DNA of 64,000 nt, taken from CTSoil-075 sp042610375 (GTDB lineage Bacteria > Bacillota > Negativicutes > DSM-13327). This document shows positions 42,143-51,639 of this stretch, one piece after another. The position numbers and the translations under genes are program-made. Positions within the stretch are counted from its first letter, which is position 1. Each line of letters starts with the position of its first letter. Under the pieces are notes generated by a model, which was given only the letters and a program-made list of their open reading frames with translations, was not told the origin of the DNA and did no database searches. Location: the NCBI RefSeq assembly GCF_042610375.1, contig NZ_JBGJZL010000003.1, positions 62,001 to 126,000 of the forward strand, given 5' to 3'.

Positions 42143-42568
42143 ATGATTATAGTCAGTGCATGTTTGGCTGGAGTAGAATGCAGATATAATGGTCAAGCAT
42201 TTCCTATATCAACGGTGATTGAGATGGTGAAAAAAGGGCAGGCCATTCCCTTATGTCCAGAAATACTGGGGAATTTATCAATACCACGACCTAGCGCTGA
42301 ACAATGTGACGGAAAAATTTTATCAAATGATGGTCATGATGTAACGAGTGAGTATGTAACAGGAGCCAAGATTGCATTAGGCATTGCACAGCTGGTAGGG
42401 TGTAAAAAAGCTATACTAAAGTCTAAATCTCCCACTTGTGGTTGTGGAATGATTTATGATGGTACGTTTTCTGGTAAAATGATTGCAGGTGAAGGCATTT
42501 TTTCTAAAATGCTAAAAGAAGAAAATATTAAAGTTTATACTGAGAATGAAATACAGCAATGTATATGA
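42143..42568 (+). CDS. DUF523 family protein
   Basis: A 141-residue DUF523 protein with the conserved VSACLAGVECRYNGQ start, a CPEILGNLSIPRP segment and SKSPTCGCGMIYDGTF with clustered Cys. The conserved cysteines suggest metal binding or redox activity, but the function is unknown. ATG at 42143 is nine bases after AAGGAGG; an ATG at 42137 is too near. The HAD phosphatase gene follows after 95 bases. Confidence 0.9.
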   Translation: MIIVSACLAGVECRYNGQAFPISTVIEMVKKGQAIPLCPEILGNLSIPRPSAEQCDGKILSNDGHDVTSEYVTGAKIALGIAQLVGCKKAILKSKSPTCGCGMIYDGTFSGKMIAGEGIFSKMLKEENIKVYTENEIQQCI

Positions 42569-42663
42569 TTAAGTTCATAAAAATTGCTAAAATAGCTAAA
42601 AAATTAGACGTGGAACTGTAAAAATAATAAGCTGTATATGTGGCACAATCGGGAGGAATCATT

Positions 42664-43314
42664 TTGAAAAAATTTGCTTTTGTATCTGATTTTGATGGGA
42701 CGTTAACCAAACGAGATTTTTATCATATTATTATTGATACTTATTTACAGGAGTGGGGAAGACCCTTTTATGAGGACTGGAAAAAAACACGAAAGATTAA
42801 TGTAGAGTTTTTAAATAAAATATTTGGGGCGATGGGAAAAACTGAGGAAGAGATTTTAGCTGAAATCTGTCGTATACCTTTAGATGAGCATGCAGAGACC
42901 TTTATTGAAAAAGTGAAAAAAGCTGGCGGAGAATTCTATATCGTTAGTGCTGGTACGGCTTATTATATTGATTTATTACTTGCTCATCGGCATATTGAAG
43001 GGGTTAAAGTTATTTCTATGGCTGGCGTGTATAAAGATGGTGGGATTGAAATTATTCCAGATGAAGAAAGTCCTTATTTTTCTGAAGTATTTGGCGTGAA
43101 TAAAGCTAAAATAATCGAAGATCTCAAGAAGGAATTTGAGACCGTATTTTTTGCTGGCGATAGTGAACCTGACTTAGGGGCAGCTAAAGGAGCGGACGTT
43201 GCTTTTGCGAAAAATGAACTAAAGGAACTCCTTGAGAAAGAAGAAAAAGAATTTATTGCCTTTGATAACTACAGAGAAATTGAACAGTATTTACAAGATA
43301 AAGGATGGATTTAA
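42664..43314 (+). CDS. HAD-superfamily phosphatase (MtnX/SerB-like)
   Basis: A 216-residue haloacid-dehalogenase-type phosphatase. Motif I is DFDGTLT near residue 8, motif II is the S in YIVSAGTA, and motif III is the FFAGDSEPDLGAA acidic pair. It resembles 2-hydroxy-3-keto-5-methylthiopentenyl-1-phosphate phosphatase, as well as phosphoserine phosphatases. No other methionine-salvage gene is nearby, so the substrate is undetermined. The TTG at 42664 follows GGGAGG at 42651-42656. Confidence 0.85.
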   Translation: MKKFAFVSDFDGTLTKRDFYHIIIDTYLQEWGRPFYEDWKKTRKINVEFLNKIFGAMGKTEEEILAEICRIPLDEHAETFIEKVKKAGGEFYIVSAGTAYYIDLLLAHRHIEGVKVISMAGVYKDGGIEIIPDEESPYFSEVFGVNKAKIIEDLKKEFETVFFAGDSEPDLGAAKGADVAFAKNELKELLEKEEKEFIAFDNYREIEQYLQDKGWI

Positions 43315-43343
43315 GGAAACAACCATCTATTTAAAGGAATCAG

Positions 43344-43396
43344 AAAGCATGGGGTCATCATTCATCTTTGGAGAGAATGATGACCCTATGCTTTTT
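43344..43396 (+). terminator. Terminator after HAD phosphatase gene
   Basis: A 20-bp near-perfect stem (AAAGCATGGGGTCATCATTC and complement, one G-A mismatch near the centre) followed by TTTT. Confidence 0.85.
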
Positions 43397-43465
43397 GTTA
43401 ATTGACAAGAAGATGCAATCTTGATAAAATTAATAAAAATAATTTTAATAAGAAAAGGAGCTATT

Positions 43466-43825
43466 ATGGCAAAGAAAAAAAATAATTACGAGACATTGAT
43501 GAATCTTATTATTGGTTTATACATACTAAAAATACTTCAGCAAGAATCTGCATATGGAAATAAGCTAGCAACGGAGATTAAGCATCGTACTCAAGGAGCC
43601 TATACCCCCAATACAAATGCCCTGTATCCACTTTTGCGAATCATGGAAGAAAAAGGATATATAGTTGGTGAATGGGATAGCCTTGTGACTCGCGGAAAAC
43701 GAATTTTTACCATTACTGAGGTTGGTATTGCCCGTATACCCGCATTGGAAGTCATGTTGCAAGAGAGAATCGAAGATGTAGAAAGAAGGATGGCAATTTT
43801 GCGGACGGATTTACTTGGTCAATAA
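43466..43825 (+). CDS. PadR-family transcriptional regulator
   Basis: A 119-residue regulator. The winged helix (residues about 10-90) carries LIIGLYILKILQQESAYGN and the PadR wing segment YPLLRIMEEKGYIVGEW. The C-terminal 30 residues form a dimerisation helix (LEVMLQERIEDVERRM). ATG at 43466 follows AAGGAG. It precedes the HlyD-MFS genes by 79 bases; PadR repressors commonly control such efflux genes and respond to aromatic compounds or drugs. Operator not identified. Confidence 0.88.
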   Translation: MAKKKNNYETLMNLIIGLYILKILQQESAYGNKLATEIKHRTQGAYTPNTNALYPLLRIMEEKGYIVGEWDSLVTRGKRIFTITEVGIARIPALEVMLQERIEDVERRMAILRTDLLGQ

Positions 43826-43904
43826 TGTATGTTAATGCATGTTGCGTATTGAATAGAGAAAAACGATATTTATGTAAAAAGTCGATAATAAGAGGTGAAA
43901 ATTG

Positions 43905-44924
43905 ATGAAGGAAGTAAAGTCAAAACTAAGTAATCGCAGCATGATTATCATTGTAAGTCTACTTATAGCCATTCTCGCTGTCGGTGGAATATGGTGGTGG
44001 ATTCGTTCTGGAAAGGTTGTTTCTACAGATGATGCGAGAGTGAAAGGGACGATTGTTGCCGTAGGGGCAAAGGTGTCTGGCAGAGTAGAAAAAGTTTTGG
44101 TTGATGAAGGTGATCGTGTTGAAGCTGGGCAAGCCATCGTAACATTGGAGAAAGAAGAATTTGCCGCTCAAGTTGAACAAGCCAAGGCGAATTTAGAGAT
44201 GACAAAGGCTAAATTAGCAGCAGTCATGGCAGGAAATAGACACCAAGAGGTCGCGACGGCAAGTGCTTCTGCTAATCAAGCAACAGCAAATTTGAATAAT
44301 GCACAAAAAAATTATGAACGTGCTGAGACTCTATATAAACAGGGTGCAATATCGATTCAGCAACTTGATGCTGCTAAAACAGCTGCAGATGTTGCTCAAG
44401 CTCAGTATACCTCTGCAAAGGAACAATATAGTTTGTCGGCAGAAGGATCTAGGCCAGAAGATGTTCAAATGGCACAAGCGCAGGTTCGGCAAGCTCAGGC
44501 AGCATTAACAAATCTTGAAATTCAACTCGCGAATGCAACTGTGAAGGCACCCATCTCTGGGGTTGTGGCCTTAAAATCTATAGAAAATGGTGAAATTGTC
44601 TCTGTCGGCCAGCAGTTATTTAGTATAACCAATCTAGCAGATGTCTGGATTAATGCCAATATAGAAGAAACGTATATTGGACGAATCAAAGTCGATCAAC
44701 CAGTGGAATTTACCATAGATGCCTTCCCTGATAAGAAGTTTATTGGTCATGTCATAGAAGTTGGCTCAGCAACTGGTTCTCAGTTTGCTTTGTTGTCAAC
44801 AGAAAATAGTTCCAGTAATTTTACGAAAGTTACGCAACGGTTACCAATTAAAATAAAATCTGAAGAAGCTGATCAAATTCTTAAACCAGGAATGTCTGCG
44901 ATTGTAAGCATCATGACAAAGTAA
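43905..44924 (+). CDS. HlyD/EmrA-family efflux adaptor
   Basis: A 339-residue membrane-fusion protein: a single N-terminal helix (about residues 12-30), a lipoyl half (VGAKVSGRVEKVLVDEGDRVE), two long coiled-coil helices (about 75-180) and the second lipoyl half TVKAPISGVVALKS with a beta-barrel. This is the EmrA type that works with DHA2 MFS pumps. ATG at 43905 follows AGAGGTGA. A DHA2 permease gene follows by 85 bases, giving an EmrAB-like pair under the PadR regulator. Confidence 0.9.
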   Translation: MKEVKSKLSNRSMIIIVSLLIAILAVGGIWWWIRSGKVVSTDDARVKGTIVAVGAKVSGRVEKVLVDEGDRVEAGQAIVTLEKEEFAAQVEQAKANLEMTKAKLAAVMAGNRHQEVATASASANQATANLNNAQKNYERAETLYKQGAISIQQLDAAKTAADVAQAQYTSAKEQYSLSAEGSRPEDVQMAQAQVRQAQAALTNLEIQLANATVKAPISGVVALKSIENGEIVSVGQQLFSITNLADVWINANIEETYIGRIKVDQPVEFTIDAFPDKKFIGHVIEVGSATGSQFALLSTENSSSNFTKVTQRLPIKIKSEEADQILKPGMSAIVSIMTK

Positions 44925-45009
44925 ATAAGAATAATTTTATCTAATTAAGTTTGTGAATCAGATTGGGAGTGCGTAATTGGTTTTTCCAAAAAAGGAAGGT
45001 AGTTACCCT

Positions 45010-46587
45010 ATGTTTAAAAAATATGCTATTTTGTGTGCTGTTTGTTTTGGCACCATATTGAGTGCTTACGTGAGTAGTTGCGTCAATATTGCACTTCCTA
45101 ATATTATGGCAGCGTTGAATTTTAATATGGATTCTGTTGTATGGGTTTCATTGGCGTATATGTTGCCTTATGGTTCAACACTTCCTTTAACCGGAAAGTT
45201 AGGAGATCAATTTGGAGCCAAAAATATCTATGTGATTGGGCTTACTATCTTTACGGCCGCCTCTTTATTTTGTGGTCTTGCCACTAATTCTGCAGGGATG
45301 CTTCTTTTTCGTATTACTCAAGGGATCGGAGCAGGGATGTTATTGCCCAATGCGATGACGATTGTTGCCGAAACATTCGAATCCCATGAACGAGGAGCAG
45401 CACTTGGGATATGGAGCGCAATGGCGGCTGCTGGGAGTGCAATGGGACCAACGGTTGGTGGATATTTAATCGAAAACTTTGATTGGCGATCAATCTTCTT
45501 TTCTGTTATACCTTTTTGTATGATCAGTATCGGTTATGCCTTTGCTGTGATACCCAAATCAAAACGTAATTCAGCGACGAAAATTGATTATTTAGGTGCC
45601 GCCCTCTTAATTACCAGTATTAGTTCATTACTCGTTGCACTGAATCAAGGGCAAAAAGAAGGATGGGATTCTCTTTACATTGTGCTGCTGTTTTACCTAA
45701 CATTTGCTTCTTTTGTCTTATTTATTGCTTTTGAACTAAAAGTAGATAACCCTATGATTGAGGTTGAATTATTCCGCAGTATTAATTTTACCCTTGCCAA
45801 TGTAGTCGGTTTCATTTCATTTGTAGCATTTTATGGAGGCATGTTTTTAATGCCATTTTTTCTAAAATCAATTCTTAATTACAGTTCTACCACTGCAGGG
45901 TTGATGTTGCTTCCTATGACCGCGACCATGGTTGTTTTTGCTCCGCTCGGGGGACGATTAGCTGACCGTTTTGGTTCTCGGCTTCCAACCTTCGCAGGAA
46001 TTCTAATGATTTCAGGAGCTTTATATTCTTTGGATACGATTAGCCCTGATTATTCGGCTCATGATTTCTTTTTTAGGCTTACCTTATTTGGGATGGGACT
46101 TGGATTTACCATGTCACCCTTAAGTAACTGCGCCATTGGATCTCTGCCTAAAGATAAGGTTGGAGTTGGATCGGGTATATTTAATTTGGCAAAAATTATT
46201 GGTGGTAGTATTGGTGTTGTCTTTGCAGAAACATTACTGACTCGGCGAGAAATCTATCATACGGCAATATTACAAGAATATTTAAATGCTGCTGGACATT
46301 CCTCGCGAGAAATATTTCAATTGTTGAGTAGCCTTTGGGGTAAGCAAGGTATGGATGGGGCAATGCTATCTGAGGCAACTCATGGCTGGTTGACAGGGCA
46401 GGGTTTGTTGCCAGCACAATATTCCATGTTAAAAGCAATTTTGAGTCAAATGGTAGCTAAGCAATCCACAATATTGTCCTTTCAGGATGTATTCCATACC
46501 ATTGCATTCTTATGTTTATGCGGTGGTGTGTTGGCGCTATTCATCCAGAAGAAAACTGTAGTTTTGAATTCTAAGCCACAGGAATAG
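45010..46587 (+). CDS. MFS multidrug transporter, DHA2 (EmrB) family
   Basis: A 525-residue permease with 14 predicted membrane helices. Helix 1 includes VNIALPNIMAAL; the motif-A-like loop is GKLGDQFGAKNIYVIG, and motif C-like GIWSAMAAAGSAMGPTVGG lies near residue 140. This pattern fits DHA2 drug/proton antiporters. AAGGAAGG is 9 bases before ATG at 45010. It follows the adaptor gene, forming an EmrAB-like exporter. Substrates unknown. Confidence 0.92.
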   Translation: MFKKYAILCAVCFGTILSAYVSSCVNIALPNIMAALNFNMDSVVWVSLAYMLPYGSTLPLTGKLGDQFGAKNIYVIGLTIFTAASLFCGLATNSAGMLLFRITQGIGAGMLLPNAMTIVAETFESHERGAALGIWSAMAAAGSAMGPTVGGYLIENFDWRSIFFSVIPFCMISIGYAFAVIPKSKRNSATKIDYLGAALLITSISSLLVALNQGQKEGWDSLYIVLLFYLTFASFVLFIAFELKVDNPMIEVELFRSINFTLANVVGFISFVAFYGGMFLMPFFLKSILNYSSTTAGLMLLPMTATMVVFAPLGGRLADRFGSRLPTFAGILMISGALYSLDTISPDYSAHDFFFRLTLFGMGLGFTMSPLSNCAIGSLPKDKVGVGSGIFNLAKIIGGSIGVVFAETLLTRREIYHTAILQEYLNAAGHSSREIFQLLSSLWGKQGMDGAMLSEATHGWLTGQGLLPAQYSMLKAILSQMVAKQSTILSFQDVFHTIAFLCLCGGVLALFIQKKTVVLNSKPQE

Positions 46588-46632
46588 ATGAACATAGCGG
46601 GATTAGCTCAGAACATATTTTATAAAAGACAA

Positions 46633-46671
46633 AGAAGGCTAAAAATCTTGATTCAAGATTTTTAGCCTTCT
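46633..46671. terminator. Bidirectional terminator between convergent genes
   Basis: AGAAGGCTAAAAATCTTG and its complement form an 18-bp perfect stem with a three-base loop. It serves the MFS gene (plus) and the secreted protein gene (minus). Confidence 0.85.
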
Positions 46672-46702
46672 TATAACTGTTCATTTTAGAGAGGGTCTTA
46701 GT

Positions 46703-47254
46703 CTACCAGTGGTGCCAGGATCTGCCCCAACGTCCGTGCCATCCGCCGTGAACAATAACAACGGGACGTTCATCACTATAGTATGATGGGCGCTCTAATG
46801 TAAATTTATAATCATTGGGATGCCAGCTGCTCTGGCCAATGTAAACATCCAGTGGACTGATTTTGTGGCCATCCATGTAAAGTTCAAATGCCATATAATC
46901 GCCATCATTAACATCAAAATCGATGCCGACACTTCTGCCATCTGTGGTAAATTGAAAATCAATCGTATCTCGATCTTTTATGTGATAATAATCGTCCCCT
47001 CGAAATAAACGATCATCAACATCTTTAAAATATCCATTAGTATGTATTTTTCCGCTAAAAACATGATTTTCGCCGATTGCTGTATTGCGCAAATGGAAAC
47101 CATCATTATCGTGCCAAGCAAAAACACCAAGAATATGATGGGGGCTCAGTACGTCTGGCTCTCCTTCGTAACTTGGAGACCATGCCATGAATGCCGTTGA
47201 TTGAAAGCAGAAAAAAGTGGCAAAAACGAGAAGGAAACCAAACACTTTTTTCAT
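46703..47254 (-). CDS. Secreted hypothetical protein, His/Trp-rich tail
   Basis: About 183 residues. A signal peptide (KKVFGFLLVFATFFCFQST) is followed by a beta-rich domain (FHLRNTAIGENHVFSGKIH; IDFQFTTDGRSVGIDFDVN) and a C-terminal tail of GGWHGRWGRSWHHW. ATG at 47254 follows AAAGGTGGG on the minus strand. The tail could bind metal. No family recognised. The next gene upstream on the same strand is another secreted protein, 42 bases away, so they may form a two-gene operon. Confidence 0.65.
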   Translation of the reverse strand: MKKVFGFLLVFATFFCFQSTAFMAWSPSYEGEPDVLSPHHILGVFAWHDNDGFHLRNTAIGENHVFSGKIHTNGYFKDVDDRLFRGDDYYHIKDRDTIDFQFTTDGRSVGIDFDVNDGDYMAFELYMDGHKISPLDVYIGQSSWHPNDYKFTLERPSYYSDERPVVIVHGGWHGRWGRSWHHW

Positions 47255-47295
47255 AAATATCCCACCTTTACTAGTTAACAATAAAAGACTATTAA

Positions 47296-47964
47296 CTAAA
47301 AGCCTTCTTTATGAAAATTTTTATGTCCATAGTGGAAAGCATCTTTAAGAGTTTTCATGTCTTGTGAAAAAGTGGTATCACTAATACCAAGTGATTGAGC
47401 GACATCATGCCACGTATTATTAATTTTCCGCATTCCTAATAGATCGGACATTGATTTACCAGTATTTTTGGCTAATTCATTAGCAATTGCAATGTCACGT
47501 GCATGATAACCTTGTTGCATAAGTTTCAAACTGGATTGTTTTGGAATATTTAATTTGGCCTCTAGTTTACTGGAAGAAATATCTTGGTAAGTAGCCCTTG
47601 CTTTTTCTCTTGTTACTCCCAATGTCGATGCCACATCTTTCCAAGTATTATCTAAGGTTTTTGTGTTAAGTACTTTTTCTAAAGATTGGTCACTTGCCTT
47701 GGCTAAAAAAGCGGCCTTATGTAAGTCTCTAAAACTGATTCCCTGTTTTTGATATTTTAAAATCTCATCTTTAGGAATGCCAAAAGTATTAGAAATTTTT
47801 TGAGCAATTTTATCGGGATCGACCTGATGATGATGGATGGCTGGGCGATTATCTCCATCTTTAGATTCGCTTGCTGCATGAACTAGAAAAGGAGCGACAG
47901 CACCTGTAAGTATAAATGTTCCTAGGGTTAATCCAATAACATTCTTCTTGCTTAATAAACTCAT
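47296..47964 (-). CDS. Secreted protein with two helical repeats
   Basis: A 222-residue exported protein: signal peptide (KNVIGLTLGTFILTGAVAPF, cleaved near HAA), an acidic/His-rich stretch, then two related units of about 75 residues. Each ends with WKDVASTLGV or WHDVAQSLGI and starts with an IPKDE or IPKQS helix. The pattern W-x-D-V-A-x-x-L-G is like LysM-unrelated helical repeats seen in secreted Firmicute proteins. It lies upstream of the His/Trp-rich secreted protein. GGGAGG precedes the ATG on the minus strand. Function unknown. Confidence 0.65.
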   Translation of the reverse strand: MSLLSKKNVIGLTLGTFILTGAVAPFLVHAASESKDGDNRPAIHHHQVDPDKIAQKISNTFGIPKDEILKYQKQGISFRDLHKAAFLAKASDQSLEKVLNTKTLDNTWKDVASTLGVTREKARATYQDISSSKLEAKLNIPKQSSLKLMQQGYHARDIAIANELAKNTGKSMSDLLGMRKINNTWHDVAQSLGISDTTFSQDMKTLKDAFHYGHKNFHKEGF

Positions 47965-48070
47965 AATTAAAACCTCCCATATTTATCTATGGGTTAATTA
48001 TACTTGTAAATTGTGACAAAAGTATGACGAAAGGGTGACAAAATGGTGGCGTTATGGGAGCAGACGAAAA

Positions 48071-48496
48071 TTAAAGATTTTCTTTAATTTGATTGATTAA
48101 CTGTTGATATTCTTCAGCACTTAAAAGTACTTTCTCCTGTGGCATCATTTCAAAAGTACCACCCCAACTTGGACCATTTTCATACTTAGGTACAATATGA
48201 TAATGTAAATGCGTCATTTTATCGGCATAAGCTCCATAGTTAATTTTATTTGGTGAAAATCCCTTATCGATTGCTGCGGCTACTCTAGCCACATCTTTCA
48301 TAAATAAATTTCGTTCTTCATCTGTTAGATGGAAGATTTCGCTTTTATGTTCCTTATAAGCGATTACACATCTTCCACGATAAGTTTGTTCTTTAAATAA
48401 ATATAGGATAGATGCTTCCAATTCACAAATTTTAATCATAATGTCTGTAAGTTTTTCATCTTTAGTACAGTAAAAACAATTGTTCTGGTCACTCAT
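48071..48496 (-). CDS. HIT-family nucleotide hydrolase/transferase
   Basis: A 141-residue histidine-triad protein. CFYCTKDEKL near the N-terminus is the zinc-binding pair of many HIT members, and HLHYHIVPK holds the triad (H-x-H-x-H). Length and the early Cys pair fit HIT/diadenosine hydrolases rather than GalT. The ATG at 48496 is preferred over 48511 because GGAGC lies at the right distance. Divergent from the GGDEF-EAL gene, with a long inverted repeat between them. Confidence 0.88.
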   Translation of the reverse strand: MSDQNNCFYCTKDEKLTDIMIKICELEASILYLFKEQTYRGRCVIAYKEHKSEIFHLTDEERNLFMKDVARVAAAIDKGFSPNKINYGAYADKMTHLHYHIVPKYENGPSWGGTFEMMPQEKVLLSAEEYQQLINQIKENL

Positions 48497-48577
48497 TGTA
48501 ATTCGCTCCATTCATATCATAGTTTCATTAAGGTCTTTCTTCAGTAGCACTTAAACAACGTCATTCTTAGACTACCT

Positions 48578-48642
48578 TTTTCAGTATAAATGAATAATTA
48601 GTTAATTAACTTATTTAAATAATTATTCATTTATACTGAAAA
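48578..48642. repeat. Perfect 23-bp inverted repeat in divergent intergenic region
   Basis: The 23 bases at 48578-48600 are repeated as reverse complement at 48620-48642 (outer part TTTTCAGTATAAATGAATAA). The 19-base spacer contains GTTAATTAAC. Both adjacent genes point away, so it is not a terminator of either. It could be a large operator, a MITE remnant or a structured leader. Confidence 0.7.
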
Positions 48643-48742
48643 TCCTTTATTTTATTAAAAAAATTATGAAATATAAAAAAATCAACACTCAACACGTTAA
48701 GGAGAAAATACTGGATTTTATTATTGAAGGTGATTACAGTTG

Positions 48743-48847
48743 ATGTCCATATTAGCCAAGGATCAATTGAAGGAGTTCAGGTTGTTTTTATCGAATAATC
48801 TCATAAAATATATGTTTACGTCGCAGGATAAAATACGCTATTTTTGA
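48743..48847 (+). CDS. Possible 34-aa leader peptide
   Basis: ATG at 48743 with GAAGGTGA about nine bases upstream encodes MSILAKDQLKEFRLFLSNN and ends DKIRYF, stopping at 48847, 16 bases before the GGDEF-EAL start. It may be a leader peptide or a chance frame. Confidence 0.25.
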   Translation: MSILAKDQLKEFRLFLSNNLIKYMFTSQDKIRYF

Positions 48848-48863
48848 TATGAGGAGATGTTTG

Positions 48864-51047
48864 ATGCTAATGAAGAAGTTGTCTATGGGTTTTCTTAGAA
48901 TTAGACGCTCCCACTGCCAACGACATGCAAAAATTCAGAGCGGCCAGAATGAAGAATTTTTTCGGACAGTTGTAACAAATACGCCAATTATTATTTATGC
49001 ATTAGACTGTAATGGGATATTTACCTTATCGGAGGGGCTCGGTCTTACGAAATTAGGACTTTATCCAGGAGAAGTTGTTGGACAATCGGCTTTAATCATA
49101 TACCAAGATTATCCTGAGATTATAGAGGCAATTCAGCGGGCACTTTCAGGGGAAATGATTAATTTAGAACATGTCATCAAGGAGACCTATTTTGATAATC
49201 GAATGGTTCCTATCGTTGATGAAGCGGGATGTGTCTATAGGGTGATTGGTGTTGCACTTGATATTACTGAGCGCAAACGTGCAGAAGAAGAATTAGAGCA
49301 GGCATATCAAGAACTGACTGCAACGGAAGAAAAATTACGTGAACAGTTTAAAGTTCTTAAAAAAAATAGTGATATTATCGAAGAAAAAGATAAAACTTTG
49401 TGGGCATTGTTCAATAATATGCATGATGCATTTGCTTTATATGAGAATGTTTGTGATGAGCATGGCAATTCTATTGGTTTTCGCTATTTGGCAGTTAATA
49501 AATCCTTCGAACGTATGATGGGGGTTAGCGCCAGTGAATTGGTAAAGGATACGGTTTATACAGCGTCACCAAGCATAAAGGACTATTGGTTAGATATCTA
49601 TGACAAGGTGGCTCAGACAGGAATACCCCAGTCCTTTGTGTACTATAGTCCCAAATGGAAGAAATATTATTCCATGACGACCTATAGCCCTCAACCAGGA
49701 CAAATTGCAGTATTGTCATTAGATGTTACTGAAGAAAGACATAATGCTGAGCTTGTTCGTCATCTTGCATATCATGATTCGCTAACAGGTTTGGCAAACC
49801 GTCTATATTTTCGGGAAAAAATTACTCAAGCGATAGATTATGCCTCACAGCATAAAGAAAATTTTACGATTATGTTCCTTGATTTAAATGATTTTAAACG
49901 AATTAATGATACGTTTGGTCATTCAGCTGGTGATGAATTTTTAAAAGTCATTGCAAATCGTTTAAAAACCTGTTTACCTGAAAACTATACAATTGCACGT
50001 ATGGGCGGAGACGAGTTTACTGTGATTATTCCTGCTATTGGTAACGTTTCTTTATTATCTGCTATTGCTGAAAAAATTATTGATGCAATAAAAGAACCTT
50101 GGAGTTTTGGAGTTCATGATTTTTATATTGGAATTAGCATTGGTATGGCAGTTTATCCACGAGACGGTGATGATATTGATGCTTTATTAAAATGTGCCGA
50201 TATTGCAATGTATACAGCTAAGAAGATAGAGGGGAATTCATATCATTTTTATACAGAAGAATTGCACGCGGCTATTATCGAGCGTGTTTCATTGGAAAAT
50301 GCTCTTCATCAAGCAATTGAACGCAATGAATTTATTCTTCACTATCAGCCCCAGGTTGATCAATTTGGTAAGTTAATTGGAGTGGAAGCGTTAATAAGGT
50401 GGCAACATCCTACGCGGGGATTGCTGTATCCAGGAGACTTTCTTGATCTTGCTGAAGAAATTGGGATCATGATTCCAGGTGGTGAATGGGTACTACGCAC
50501 TGCCTGTGCTCAAAATGCCGCATGGCAGAAAGCTGGATACCTTCCAATCACTATGGCGGTGAACGTCTCGGCAACTCAATTTCAGCATCCGAATTTCCTG
50601 GAAAATCTTAAGAAGATTTTAGCAGAAACTGAGCTGTCTCCTGAATTATTAGAAGTGGAAATCACTGAAACAATCGCAATGACGAATGTTGAAGTGACGA
50701 GCTTGATCACCAACGCTTTGCAATCGATGGGAATTCGCCAGGCTCTAGATGACTTTGGTACTGGATATTCCTCTCTTAAATATCTTAAAATTTTTAATAT
50801 CGATGTCTTAAAAATTGATAAATCCTTTGTTCAAGACATTGAGTGCGATTGTGATAATGATGCCATTGTAAAAGCAATTATCGCTCTCGCTCAAAATTTG
50901 AAACTTGAAGTCATTGCAGAAGGCGTTGAAACCCAGCAACAATATAATTACCTTAAGCAACTTGGTTGCCAGAAGATGCAAGGTTATTATTTCAGTCGTC
51001 CTGTTTCTGGGGAACAAATTGAGGAGATACTGCGGGAGATGCACTAA
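48864..51047 (+). CDS. PAS-PAS-GGDEF-EAL cyclic-di-GMP enzyme
   Basis: A 727-residue cytoplasmic protein. Two PAS domains (residues about 35-140 and 170-285) flank a coiled coil (about 143-175). GGDEF spans about 300-455, with an intact GGDEF near residue 380, and EAL about 475-725, with intact EALIRW near 508 and DDFGTGYSSL near 629. Both catalytic motifs are complete, so it can in principle make and degrade c-di-GMP, with PAS input deciding the balance. ATG at 48864 follows AGGAG by seven bases. It likely controls the motile/sessile switch. Confidence 0.93.
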   Translation: MLMKKLSMGFLRIRRSHCQRHAKIQSGQNEEFFRTVVTNTPIIIYALDCNGIFTLSEGLGLTKLGLYPGEVVGQSALIIYQDYPEIIEAIQRALSGEMINLEHVIKETYFDNRMVPIVDEAGCVYRVIGVALDITERKRAEEELEQAYQELTATEEKLREQFKVLKKNSDIIEEKDKTLWALFNNMHDAFALYENVCDEHGNSIGFRYLAVNKSFERMMGVSASELVKDTVYTASPSIKDYWLDIYDKVAQTGIPQSFVYYSPKWKKYYSMTTYSPQPGQIAVLSLDVTEERHNAELVRHLAYHDSLTGLANRLYFREKITQAIDYASQHKENFTIMFLDLNDFKRINDTFGHSAGDEFLKVIANRLKTCLPENYTIARMGGDEFTVIIPAIGNVSLLSAIAEKIIDAIKEPWSFGVHDFYIGISIGMAVYPRDGDDIDALLKCADIAMYTAKKIEGNSYHFYTEELHAAIIERVSLENALHQAIERNEFILHYQPQVDQFGKLIGVEALIRWQHPTRGLLYPGDFLDLAEEIGIMIPGGEWVLRTACAQNAAWQKAGYLPITMAVNVSATQFQHPNFLENLKKILAETELSPELLEVEITETIAMTNVEVTSLITNALQSMGIRQALDDFGTGYSSLKYLKIFNIDVLKIDKSFVQDIECDCDNDAIVKAIIALAQNLKLEVIAEGVETQQQYNYLKQLGCQKMQGYYFSRPVSGEQIEEILREMH

Positions 51048-51083
51048 ACTCGGTGAAGAACAATTTAAATTTTAAAATAGCCA

Positions 51084-51125
51084 AAGAAAACTCTTTCATG
51101 GATTTGAAATGAGTTTTCTTTTTTT
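51084..51125. terminator. Bidirectional terminator
   Basis: AAGAAAACTC and GAGTTTTCTT form a stem with a T run on the plus strand, between the GGDEF-EAL gene and the convergent LysR remnant. Confidence 0.7.
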
Positions 51126-51639
51126 ATGATCCTTTCATAGAAGTACAGAGTTCTAAAAAAGCATGCATCGCTGGCGTCAGCCATTTTTCATAATGGTAGA
51201 TTAATTGAGTTTTTACGTTTATTTTAGGTCCAGCCCAATCGAGTTCCACAAGTTTATCTCGTTCGAGGTCATCTTTAATGGCAATTTTGGGTAAAATGGC
51301 AACGCCTAAACCGCAAATAGTGCATTGGCGTATGGCGCCGATACTGGATAATTCCATCAATACTTCAGGTTTAACTTGCCTCTCTTTAAACATAGAGAGA
51401 ATTAGAGGGCGATAACCACAGCCAGGTAATGTGATGATTAAACATTCGTTGGCTAAATCGTGGGGTTTAATATTTTTCTTTTGGGCTAGAGGGTGGAGAG
51501 GACTTGCGACTACCGTCAAATCCTCATCATGCAGTGTTTGAACAGTCATTTCCTGAGCTTTTATTTTGTCGGTCAATACGAGGGCAATATCAATCTTATT
51601 AGTTTTGATTAATTCGAAAAATTGTTCACATAACAGCAT
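51124..51639 (-). pseudogene. LysR-type regulator lacking its HTH domain
   Basis: 171 residues that match the effector-binding half of a LysR regulator: TNKIDIALVLTDK, LTVVASPLHPLAQKK and MELSSIGAIRQCTICGLGVAILP. A complete LysR protein has about 120 more N-terminal residues with the winged HTH; upstream bases on the minus strand (51640-51830) do not encode them in any frame. The gene therefore seems to be 5'-truncated and inactive as a regulator. The target is unknown. Confidence 0.7.

Noticed and set aside
42664..43314. A methionine-salvage enzyme MtnX
   Set aside because: The protein fits the HAD family but no other salvage gene is near, so the specific name is not supported.
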